From positions 1 through 7,837 of the forward strand of contig CAZTFC010000075.1 of the NCBI GenBank assembly GCA_964612075.1: a DNA stretch of 7,837 nucleotides, read 5' to 3'. Position numbers and translations under genes: made by a program. The notes below the pieces were generated by a model that was given only the letters and a program-made list of their open reading frames with translations, was not told the origin of the DNA and searched no databases. Below, piece after piece: positions 1-5,450 of this stretch (the first letter of the stretch is position 1; every line of letters begins with the position of its first letter). The stretch is from UBA2219 sp964612075 (GTDB lineage Bacteria; Desulfobacterota; Deferrimicrobia; Deferrimicrobiales; Deferrimicrobiaceae).

Positions 1-349
1 CCTCCGCGCTGATCCTGGGTTCCTTGCCCCCGAACTGCTCGCCCAGCGCGACCTGGCCGGCGCGGTCTTCCGGCAGCTCGAACGGCTTCGCGGCGGCGGG
101 GAGGAACCCGCTGAACTCGCGCCCGTTCTGCTTCACGAAGATCTCCCTCGCCTTCTTCTTGATCTCGCCCGCCTGGGCGACGAGCGCGGCGACTTCGTCG
201 GCGCCGGCGTTGCCGGCGGCCAGGGCCTTGAACAGGAAGCCGTCGACTTCCTCGTCCTTTGCGCCGACGCAGCGCGCCATGTCGGCCCAGTAGCCGACTC
301 CTTTCACGGCGTAGGTAAGAAGGCTCTGCAACGCGGTCTGTTCGGACAT
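1..349 (-). CDS. hcp: Hybrid cluster protein (hydroxylamine reductase)-like, N-terminal part, cut by the window edge
   Basis: Only the first 116 codons are inside the window; the 3' end lies beyond base 1. The ATG at 349 is preceded by AGGAG with 7-8 nt spacing, which fixes the start. The predicted protein begins MSEQTALQSLLTYAVKG. It continues with helical segments (YWADMARCVGAKDEEVDGFL, and an EIKKKAREIF helix near residues 62-71) that resemble the first three-helix bundle of the Hcp/Ni-CODH superfamily. Known Hcp proteins hold a hybrid Fe-S-O cluster and act in nitric oxide or hydroxylamine detoxification in the cytoplasm. Oddity: typical Hcp proteins open with a cysteine motif (CxxC plus two more Cys) that binds an extra Fe-S cluster. 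Here it is absent and the only cysteine seen is C27. The catalytic part is not visible, so the assignment rests on N-terminal resemblance recalled from the family. The gene is divergent from the alkyltransferase gene at 550. Confidence 0.65.
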   Translation of the reverse strand, partial: MSEQTALQSLLTYAVKGVGYWADMARCVGAKDEEVDGFLFKALAAGNAGADEVAALVAQAGEIKKKAREIFVKQNGREFSGFLPAAAKPFELPEDRAGQVALGEQFGGKEPRISAE

Positions 350-538
350 TTTCTCGTCTCCTTTTTTTCTGATGAGGGCTTCGTCAATTGCCCTGTTTAT
401 GGTCGATGCAGGCCGGCGGGGACCGATGGGAAGATAGGTCGGATGGTCGGACCAGCCAGCCGGGAATCGCAAGAATCGGCTTGTGCGCCTTTCCTTCAGG
501 TGGCATCGTGTGTTCAGCGTGGAGCATGTCAGGAAAAC

Positions 539-543
539 GGAGG
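539..543 (+). promoter_or_regulatory. Ribosome binding site deciding the alkyltransferase start
   Basis: GGAGG lies 6 nt before the ATG at 550. No comparable site precedes the longer in-frame starts at 388, 406 or 526. This supports the short form and leaves 350-549 as the intergenic region between the divergent hcp-like and alkyltransferase genes. Confidence 0.75.
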
Positions 544-549
544 CCGAGC

Positions 550-1383
550 ATGCCGGTTGCTGATCACGCACGTTTTACGGAAGCGATTCTATACCCCGGA
601 ATAAAATTCCGCAACCCCCCGGACCCGGGGACGGCTTCCGGGTCCGCGGGCCGAAGCGGGTCCGCGTCCCGACGGCCGCCCGCGGGAAGGGCAGGGATCG
701 GGCCGGCACGCCTCCGGGAGTTCCCTTCCGCTGAATACTGGAAGAATATATTAGCGGATACGAGGGCTTATCTTGAATCCGCCCGCGCGCCCGGCCTGTC
801 GGGACCGGGGTCCCGCCAGGGCCTTCGCGTCGCCGTCGATTCGATCAAGCCCGGGGCGGAAGTAAACGGAACGGGTATCATAATTCGTTACGGAGTGCAC
901 CGGGGGCCTTTCGGCCGCTTTTTCCTGGCGACGGCGGGTATGGACATTTTCGCGTTGAAGTTCCTTTCCGGGCGGTCCGTCGGGAGGGAGATCGCGTCGC
1001 TTCGGAAGACATGGCCGGGCGCCGGGATCCTCGAGGACCCGGACGGCACGAAGGATGCCGCCGAACGGATCTTCGGCCGGAAGGGAAAACGCCCCGGCGC
1101 CCCGGTGCGCGCGGTCGTCAAGGGGACCGGTTTCCAGGTCAGTGTATGGAAGGCAATCGCGTGCATCCCCCCGGGGTTCGTCCTTTCCTACGAGGATGTC
1201 GCCGTCCGGATCGGGGCTCCTCGCGCCGTACGCGCGGTCGGGAGCGCGCTGGGCCGCAACCCCGTGGCGTACCTCATCCCTTGCCACAGGGTGATCCGGA
1301 AGACGGGGGAGCCGGGGAACTACGGGGGCGGGAGGGCGCTGAAGAAGGCGATGCTCGCGCTGGAGGCGGCGCTTCGGGAATAG
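550..1383 (+). CDS. AraC-type HTH (degenerate) fused to O6-alkylguanine-DNA alkyltransferase
   Basis: A 277-residue suicide DNA-repair enzyme that moves alkyl groups from O6-alkylguanine in DNA onto its own cysteine. The active-site motif is IPCHRVIR with Cys245. The arginine-finger region PRAVRAVGSALGRN has R228 and hinge N237, and GTGFQVSVWKAI begins the catalytic domain at about residue 192. The N-terminal half of the transferase fold starts near IIRYGVHRGPFG (111-122). Residues 1-109 follow, at conserved spacing, the AraC-like domain of HTH-alkyltransferase fusions: AGIGP at 48-52, the ADTRAYLESA helix, GLSGPG at 82-87, and a PG-containing linker at 101-102. Residues 23-46, where the first HTH should sit, are Gly/Ser/Arg/Pro-rich and keep no recognisable helices. 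An upstream in-frame ATG at 388 exists, but the ATG at 550 has GGAGG 6 nt before it and gives normal family length, so I start there. It lacks the Cys38-type N-terminal domain of E. coli Ada. Confidence 0.9.
   Translation: MPVADHARFTEAILYPGIKFRNPPDPGTASGSAGRSGSASRRPPAGRAGIGPARLREFPSAEYWKNILADTRAYLESARAPGLSGPGSRQGLRVAVDSIKPGAEVNGTGIIIRYGVHRGPFGRFFLATAGMDIFALKFLSGRSVGREIASLRKTWPGAGILEDPDGTKDAAERIFGRKGKRPGAPVRAVVKGTGFQVSVWKAIACIPPGFVLSYEDVAVRIGAPRAVRAVGSALGRNPVAYLIPCHRVIRKTGEPGNYGGGRALKKAMLALEAALRE
620..666 (+). repeat. GC-rich inverted and direct repeats inside the HTH-coding part
   Basis: CGGACCCGG (620-628) and CCGGGTCCG (638-646) are perfect 9-bp inverted arms around a 9-nt loop. The right arm is also part of CGGGTCCGCG at 639-648, which is repeated exactly at 657-666 (18-bp period). 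These repeats coincide with codons for Gly/Ser/Arg/Pro residues that replace the expected first helix-turn-helix. They could form a hairpin in DNA or mRNA. No function is known to me. Confidence 0.7.
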
Positions 1384-1451
1384 AGGGTACTTCCCAGGGC
1401 CTGCGGGCCCGGGGGATGTGATACCATTCCAACCGCCAGGAGGTGCGACGG

Positions 1452-1778
1452 ATGAAACGAACCGCTTCCGCAGCGTCCGCCCTGTTCGTGATCGTCTTCG
1501 TTTTCCTTGCCTTCCATGCCGCTTCGGCCCAGGAGGGCGGGGCGAAGGATCCCGGCTATTTCCCGGTCGCGCTGAAGGTCGGCGAATCGTTCGACATCTG
1601 CGCGTCCGGCGAGATCGTGTGCCCGGCGCGGGGCGCCATCTGCGACGACCTGAAGGTCGCCGTGCCCGTGGACCTGCCGGGAGGGATCGGCTTCCGGGGG
1701 GTATCCCCCGGGACGACGCTCTGCTCCGCGGCCTCCGCCGTCGGCCCGCGTCGCGTGTTCCGGATCACGGTGCGCTGA
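1452..1778 (+). CDS. Small exported protein with four cysteines, function unknown
   Basis: A 108-residue protein with a clear Sec signal peptide: MKR, then a hydrophobic core at about 10-22, and a likely cleavage site after A26 (HAASA|QE). The mature part of about 82 residues has cysteines at 50, 57, 64 and 91. The first three are evenly spaced (C-x6-C-x6-C). There are two FRxxV-type segments and a basic end, VFRITVR. The ATG at 1452 is chosen over the in-frame GTG at 1443 because AGGAGG (1438-1443) sits 8 nt before the ATG and overlaps the GTG. The predicted location is the periplasm or outside the cytoplasm, where the cysteines could form disulfides or bind metal. I do not recognise the family. 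The stop is 5 bp before the next ATG, so it is probably co-translated with the VTT membrane protein. Confidence 0.75.
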   Translation: MKRTASAASALFVIVFVFLAFHAASAQEGGAKDPGYFPVALKVGESFDICASGEIVCPARGAICDDLKVAVPVDLPGGIGFRGVSPGTTLCSAASAVGPRRVFRITVR

Positions 1779-1783
1779 CGCGG

Positions 1784-2497
1784 ATGCCCGTCGAGCCGAA
1801 AGGTAAGCCGCCGCGGAACGGGACCTGGCTCAAGTTCCTTCTTCTTCTTTTCATCGTCGTCGGGCTTGGGGTGCTGCTGTACTGGACGGGGCTGGTCGGG
1901 TTCTTCTTCGACCGGGAGCGTCTGACCCGCTTCCTCGAGTCGCTCGGGATGTGGAGCTTCGCGGGGTTCATCTTCCTCCAGGTCGTCCAGGTGATCGCCG
2001 CTCCCATCCCGGGGGAGGTCTCCGGGTTCCTCGGCGGGTACCTTTACGGCCCGTACATCGGGATCCTGCTGAACACGATCGGGCTGACGCTCGGGTCCGT
2101 CATCGCCTTCCAGCTTTCGAGGATCTTCGGGCGGCCGGCGGTCGACCGGCTGGTCGACCCCAGGACCATGGAGCGCTTCGACTTCCTGCTCCATCACAAG
2201 GGAGGGTTCCTGGTCTTCCTGCTGTTCCTTCTTCCCGGGTTCCCCAAGGATTACCTCTGCTACATCCTCGGCCTCGGCCACCTGCCCCTGCTGACGTTCA
2301 TCTGGATCGGGGCGACGGGGCGCCTGCTGGGCACGATCATGCTCACCTTCGGAGGGTCCTTCCTTCGCCAGCAGAAGTACATGGAGCTGTCGCTGCTGGC
2401 GGGGGCGGCGGTCGTCGTCATCTTCCTGGCGCTGGTCTACAAGGACAACCTCGAGCGCTGGTTCAAGGCCCTCCACGAGAAAAACCCCCGGAAATGA
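1784..2497 (+). CDS. TVP38/TMEM64 family (VTT/DedA-like) inner-membrane protein
   Basis: A 237-residue polytopic membrane protein. A short basic N-terminus precedes a first transmembrane helix at about 16-36. The VTT domain spans about 70-195. Its signatures are GFLGGYLYGPYIGILLNTIG at 81-100, SRIFGR at 112-117, and LPGFPKD at 150-156, a re-entrant/proline motif typical of this family. A last helix lies at about 204-219, followed by a charged tail. VTT/DedA-type proteins are linked to lipid scrambling or undecaprenyl-phosphate and membrane homeostasis, but the substrate of this subfamily cannot be read from sequence. The frame is open further upstream, but those codons overlap the preceding gene in another frame. 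ATG 1784, 5 bp after that gene's stop, gives the normal family start. The Shine-Dalgarno is weak, which suggests translational coupling. Confidence 0.9.
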   Translation: MPVEPKGKPPRNGTWLKFLLLLFIVVGLGVLLYWTGLVGFFFDRERLTRFLESLGMWSFAGFIFLQVVQVIAAPIPGEVSGFLGGYLYGPYIGILLNTIGLTLGSVIAFQLSRIFGRPAVDRLVDPRTMERFDFLLHHKGGFLVFLLFLLPGFPKDYLCYILGLGHLPLLTFIWIGATGRLLGTIMLTFGGSFLRQQKYMELSLLAGAAVVVIFLALVYKDNLERWFKALHEKNPRK

Positions 2498-2500
2498 TTC

Positions 2501-2524
2501 TCCGCGTCCGGTTCCGGACGTGGA
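2501..2524 (+). terminator. Hairpin just after the VTT gene, without U-tract
   Basis: TCCGCGTCCG (2501-2510) pairs with CGGACGTGGA (2515-2524) over 10 bp, with one G-U wobble and a GTTC loop. It begins 3 nt after the stop of the VTT gene and ends 20 nt before the IF-1-like ATG. No T-run follows, so it is not a standard intrinsic terminator. It could stabilise the 3' end, pause polymerase, or act on the downstream gene. Confidence 0.4.
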
Positions 2525-2544
2525 ATCCGTGATAACGTATCCGA

Positions 2545-2766
2545 ATGGCCAAGGAAGATCTCGCCAACCTGGAAGGGACCGTCGTGGAGGCCCGCGGCGG
2601 CGGGACGTTCGTCGTCCGGCTGGAAAACGGCCAGACGCTTTCGGCCAAGCTCGGCGGCGGCATGCGGCGGTTCCACATCCGGGTCATCCCCGGGGACCGG
2701 GTCACCGTCGGCGTTTCCCCGTACGATCCGTCCCACGGACTGATCCTGCATCGCGCCAGGAACTGA
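2545..2766 (+). CDS. infA: Translation initiation factor IF-1 (possibly a divergent paralogue)
   Basis: 73 residues, the usual IF-1 length, forming one S1/OB-fold domain. It opens MAKEDLANLEGTVVEA. It keeps the diagnostic features: the KED start, GTVVEA strand, FVVRLENGQ, GGGMRRFHIRVIPGDRVTV (positions 37-55) and SPYDPSHGLILHR. IF-1 binds the A site of the 30S subunit and helps IF-2 and IF-3 during initiation. The RRFHIR segment and the extra glycines (GGG at 18-20 and 37-39) differ from the commonest form (H-I-SGKMR-x-x-x-IRI), so this may be a second infA copy. It is not next to ribosomal-protein or secY genes as many infA genes are. No Shine-Dalgarno is visible before the ATG; a weak -10-like GATAAC lies 8 nt upstream (2531-2536). 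Confidence 0.9.
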   Translation: MAKEDLANLEGTVVEARGGGTFVVRLENGQTLSAKLGGGMRRFHIRVIPGDRVTVGVSPYDPSHGLILHRARN

Positions 2767-2839
2767 TCCTGCTACCGGAAACAACCCGGTTGCCATCTGC
2801 CCGATTTTATGCGATGAATAGTCCCTGCCGGGGGAAACC

Positions 2840-3190
2840 ATGGGCCGGGTTGCTGCTCGAAGCGATGCGGTGAGATTCGTCGTCCTCGCGGTGGCATGCA
2901 TGATGATCGTGTCCATCGGCGGGTCGGGCGGGTACGTATTTCTTCCGGGCGGGCCCGGCCTGGCCTTGCGCGCCGCCGCCCCTCTTCAGTACGCCCAGCA
3001 CGAGGAAACCGGCGAAGACGGGACGGACGCCTGCGAGTCCGGTTTCCCGCTGCTCGGCATGGAAGCGCTCGGCGAGTCGTTCGCCCCGCAATTCGCGCCC
3101 CTTTCCGACGGGGGAAGGATCTCTCCCCTGTCCGTGACCATCCACAGCTCCGCGCACCTTCCAAGGATCTACCGTCCGCCGATCCTCTGA
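2840..3190 (+). CDS. Small exported or membrane-anchored hypothetical protein
   Basis: 116 residues. The N-terminus has a basic stretch (R3, R7, R12) and one hydrophobic segment at about 12-34, consistent with an uncleaved anchor or signal peptide. A cysteine at position 20 lies in VLAVACMM, a poor lipobox. After a Gly/Pro-rich spacer comes an acidic, low-hydrophobicity middle (HEETGEDGTDACESG, 54-68). The C-terminal tail contains two histidines and ends PRIYRPPIL. Short exported proteins with a terminal RPP motif are common next to metal-related genes, but no such gene is adjacent here and I do not recognise a family. The ATG at 2840 has a purine-rich GGGGGA 4 nt upstream. The 73-bp gap after the IF-1-like gene has no strong terminator, so it may be co-transcribed. 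Base composition matches its neighbours. Confidence 0.55.
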   Translation: MGRVAARSDAVRFVVLAVACMMIVSIGGSGGYVFLPGGPGLALRAAAPLQYAQHEETGEDGTDACESGFPLLGMEALGESFAPQFAPLSDGGRISPLSVTIHSSAHLPRIYRPPIL

Positions 3191-3332
3191 TTCCCGAAAC
3201 GTTCCGCCGACCCTGAAGGACCTGAAGACGCCGCCGTCCGTTCCGCCGGCGTTCGCACGGGCATCGGGCCGCTCCGCTTCCCGGCGGGGCCGCCCTCGGG
3301 AGACACAAGGAAACCGCGGTGGAGGAAGCAGG

Positions 3333-3551
3333 ATGAAAACCTACACGTACACGGTGCTGTTGGATCCGAAAGAGGATGGCGGATACCGGGCGAAGTGCCC
3401 CGCGCTGCCCGGCGTCCGCGCTTACGGCGACACGAGGAAGGAGGCGATCCAGAACATCCGGATCTCCATCAGCCACAAGCTGGACACGCTGATCGCGAGC
3501 GGCAGGCGCATTCCGAAGGACGGAGATTCGGCGGGACGGGCCGCCCGGTAG
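3333..3551 (+). CDS. HicB-like domain protein (antitoxin-type fold), orphan
   Basis: 72 residues with the HicB-like partial RNase H fold: KTYTYTVLLDPKEDGGYRA, then CPALPGVRAYGDTRKEAIQN, then a helix IRISISHKLDTLIASGRRIP. The CPALPG and YGDT(x)xEA motifs are diagnostic of the HicB-like family. GGAGG at 3321-3325 lies 7 nt before the ATG. Full HicB antitoxins often carry a C-terminal DNA-binding domain (ribbon-helix-helix or HTH); this protein ends soon after the core domain with GDSAGRAAR. No HicA-type toxin (a small basic dsRNA-binding fold with a conserved His) is encoded on either side, so a toxin-antitoxin role is not supported locally. It may be a solitary regulator. It is the last gene before the strong terminator. 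Confidence 0.85.
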   Translation: MKTYTYTVLLDPKEDGGYRAKCPALPGVRAYGDTRKEAIQNIRISISHKLDTLIASGRRIPKDGDSAGRAAR

Positions 3552-3575
3552 GGGAAGGGGGTCGAAGGCATCGCG

Positions 3576-3626
3576 GGGGCGCCGCTCCCGGCGGACGGAT
3601 CGCCGGGGCGGCGCCCCTGTTGTTTT
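3576..3626 (+). terminator. Strong intrinsic terminator of the plus-strand gene run
   Basis: Left arm 3576-3593 and right arm 3601-3617 form a 17-bp, almost pure G-C stem with a single bulged T at 3586 and a 7-nt loop (GACGGAT). TGTTGTTTT (3618-3626) follows directly on the plus strand. The reverse strand has no T-run after the stem, so it acts mainly on plus-strand transcripts. It also sits 5 bp beyond the stop of dapL and may block read-through from both sides. Confidence 0.9.
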
Positions 3627-3630
3627 CCCG

Positions 3631-4860
3631 TCAGTGATTCTTCCGGATCCGCTCCACCGCTTCGGCGATGTTGTCACGGCTGCCGAAGGCGGACAGGCGG
3701 AAGAACCCCTCGCCGGACGGGCCGAATCCGCTTCCCGGGGTGCCCACCACGTGGCAGCCCGTGAGCAGCTTGTCGAAGAACTCCCACGACGATATCCCGC
3801 CGGGGGTCTTGAGCCAGATATAGGGGGCGTTCACGCCCCCGTACACCGTGAACCCCGCGCTTTTGAGCCCTTCCCGGATGACCCGGGCGTTCCCCATGTA
3901 GTACTCGATGGTCTCCATGGTCTGGCGCCACCCCTCGTCGGAGTAGACCGCGGCGGCCGCCTTCTGCACGGGGTAGGACACTCCGTTGAACTTCGTGGTC
4001 TGCCGCCGGTTCCAGAGCCGGTTCAGCGGCACCGGCTCCCCGGAGGGCGTCTTCGCCGAGACCTCTTCCGGCACCACGGTGAAGGCGCACCGGACGCCGG
4101 TGAAGCCGGCGGTCTTGGAGAAGCTGCGGAACTCGATGGCGCATCGCCTGGCGCCCTCGATCTCGTAGATGGAACGGGGGTACCCGGGCTCCGTGATGAA
4201 CGCCTCGTAGGCGGCGTCGAAGAAGATCACGGAGTCGTTCGCCAGCGCGTAGTCGACCCACCCTTTCAGCTGCCGCGCGTCCGCGACCATTCCGGTGGGG
4301 TTGTTGGGGGAGCAGAGGTAGACGATGTCCACCCGCTCCTTCGGCAGGGCGGGGAAGAACCCGTTTTCTTCCGTGCAGGGCAGGTAGACGATCCCCTGGT
4401 AATACCCCCGCTCGTCCGGGGGGCCGGAGCGGCCGAGCATGACGTTCGTGTCGTTGTAGACCGGGTACACCGGGTCCGCGATGGCGACCCGGTTGTCGAG
4501 CGCGAAGATGTCGAGGATGTTCGCGGTGTCGCACTTGGAGCCGTCGGAGACGAAGATCTCGGAGGGCTTGAGGCGGACGCCCAGCGGCGCGTACGCCTTT
4601 TCGATGATCGTGTCGATGAGGAAGCCGTACCCCTGTTCGGGCCCGTACCCCATGAAGGTCTTCTCCTCGCCGAGCTCGGACACGGCGTCGTGGAACGCCT
4701 TGAGGACGGCGGGCGGCAGGGGGCGGGTGACGTCCCCGATCCCGAGCCGGATGATCTTCGCGGACGGGTTCGCCTCGGCGAACGCCCGGACCCGGCGGCC
4801 GATCTCCGGGAAGAGGTAGCCGGCCGAAAGCTTCAGGTAATGCTCGTTGACGCGCGCCAT
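3631..4860 (-). CDS. dapL: LL-diaminopimelate aminotransferase
   Basis: A 409-residue PLP-dependent class I/II aminotransferase. It converts tetrahydrodipicolinate directly to LL-2,6-diaminopimelate using glutamate, in one step of lysine and peptidoglycan precursor synthesis that replaces the succinylase or acetylase branch. It has the characteristic DapL opening ARVNEHYLKLSAGYLFPEI, then IIRLGIGDVTRPLPPAV, and CSPNNPTG (183-190) for cofactor contacts. DAAYEAF (216-222) carries the conserved Asp and Tyr, and SFSKTAGFTG (246-255) holds the PLP lysine K249. The C-terminal RLSAFGSRDN holds the carboxylate-binding Arg. Length is normal for the family (about 410). ATG 4860 is preferred over GTG 4866 because AAAGGA is about 8 nt before the ATG and too close to the GTG. 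No other dap genes are adjacent. It lies 57 bp downstream of the NUDIX gene and could be in its operon. Confidence 0.97.
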   Translation of the reverse strand: MARVNEHYLKLSAGYLFPEIGRRVRAFAEANPSAKIIRLGIGDVTRPLPPAVLKAFHDAVSELGEEKTFMGYGPEQGYGFLIDTIIEKAYAPLGVRLKPSEIFVSDGSKCDTANILDIFALDNRVAIADPVYPVYNDTNVMLGRSGPPDERGYYQGIVYLPCTEENGFFPALPKERVDIVYLCSPNNPTGMVADARQLKGWVDYALANDSVIFFDAAYEAFITEPGYPRSIYEIEGARRCAIEFRSFSKTAGFTGVRCAFTVVPEEVSAKTPSGEPVPLNRLWNRRQTTKFNGVSYPVQKAAAAVYSDEGWRQTMETIEYYMGNARVIREGLKSAGFTVYGGVNAPYIWLKTPGGISSWEFFDKLLTGCHVVGTPGSGFGPSGEGFFRLSAFGSRDNIAEAVERIRKNH

Positions 4861-4917
4861 AAGCACGATCCTTTCGGGAAGTTATGGGGGAGCGCTCAAG
4901 GAATGTACCACGATTCC

Positions 4918-5442
4918 CTAGCGGGAGGGCCGCCCCGCGCGCAGGAGCGCCACGATCGTCTTGGCGTCCAGGATCTCTTCGCCGTCCGCGGCCATCCGGA
5001 GCGCCTCCTCGAGGGGGATCCGCACCGTCTCGATCTCCTCGTAGTGCTCGGGGTGGGGAACCCCCTGGGAGAGGTCCGTCCCGAGGTACAGGTGGAGCAT
5101 CTCGTCGAAGACGCCGGGAGACGGGTAGAAGAAGCCCAGCGGCCGGATCGATCCCGCGACAAGCCCCGTCTCCTCGGTCAGCTCGCGGCGGCCGCATTCG
5201 GCCGGGTCCTCCCCCGGGTCCAGCCGTCCCGCCGGGATCTCGAGCAGCCTCTTCCCCACGGCGGGGCGAAGCTGCCGGATCAGGGTGACCGTGCCGTCCT
5301 CGTGCAGCGGCAGGACCCCCACCCCGCCCGGGTGCCTCACGACCTGGAAGACGTGCCACCCCTTTTCGCCGACCCGCACCTCCATCTGCTCGATCTTCAC
5401 CACCAGCCCCTCGAAGAGGGTCGAACGGTTCCGCATGTCCAT
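4918..5442 (-). CDS. NUDIX hydrolase, ADP-ribose pyrophosphatase type
   Basis: 174 residues with a perfect Nudix box at 72-94: G-x5-E-x7-REL-x-EE-x-GL (GRLDPGEDP, then RRELTEETGL). The box binds Mg2+ and catalyses hydrolysis of nucleoside diphosphates linked to another moiety. The flanking pattern (VVRHPGGVGVLPL, then VTLIRQLRPAVGKRLLEIPAG, and the SPGVFDEMLHLYLG segment after the box) is that of the ADP-ribose pyrophosphatase group, which splits ADP-ribose or related nucleotide sugars to AMP and sugar phosphate. Exact substrate is not certain. The first ATG (5442) is preferred over ATG 5436. The stop codon of the upstream trhA-like gene sits in GGGTGA only 8 bp before it, suggesting coupled translation. 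Confidence 0.93.
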   Translation of the reverse strand: MDMRNRSTLFEGLVVKIEQMEVRVGEKGWHVFQVVRHPGGVGVLPLHEDGTVTLIRQLRPAVGKRLLEIPAGRLDPGEDPAECGRRELTEETGLVAGSIRPLGFFYPSPGVFDEMLHLYLGTDLSQGVPHPEHYEEIETVRIPLEEALRMAADGEEILDAKTIVALLRAGRPSR

Positions 5443-5450
5443 GGGGGCGG

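Noticed and set aside
388..549. Longer N-terminus of the alkyltransferase from the in-frame ATG at 388
   Set aside because: There is no ribosome binding site and no resemblance to a domain, while GGAGG before ATG 550 gives normal family length.
350..549. Promoter or operator between the divergent hcp-like and alkyltransferase genes
   Set aside because: I see scattered partial matches (TTGACG on the minus strand, a TGGTC-G-GACCA dyad at 444-454), but no -35/-10 pair at proper spacing.
1316..1383. YGGG instead of the YRWG motif near the alkyltransferase C-terminus
   Set aside because: The human enzyme type also lacks RWG at this place and the key Cys, Arg, Asn and Glu are present, so this is a family variant and not damage.
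1393..1414. Hairpin after the alkyltransferase stop (GGGCC/GGCCC with a CCC/GGG extension)
   Set aside because: The stem has an A-G mismatch and no T-run follows, so I do not call a terminator.
1418..1783. Longer N-terminus of the VTT protein
   Set aside because: These codons overlap the exported-protein gene in another frame and encode Arg/Gly-rich sequence unlike the family.
1556..2476. A 306-codon open frame on the minus strand opposite the exported protein and VTT genes
   Set aside because: The translation is Glu/Gln/Asp/Pro-rich, without any domain, and mirrors a membrane-protein gene. It is a shadow.
2774..2796. ACCGG/CCGGT inverted repeat after the IF-1-like gene
   Set aside because: It has only 5 bp of stem, a 7-nt loop and no adjacent T-run; too weak to call.
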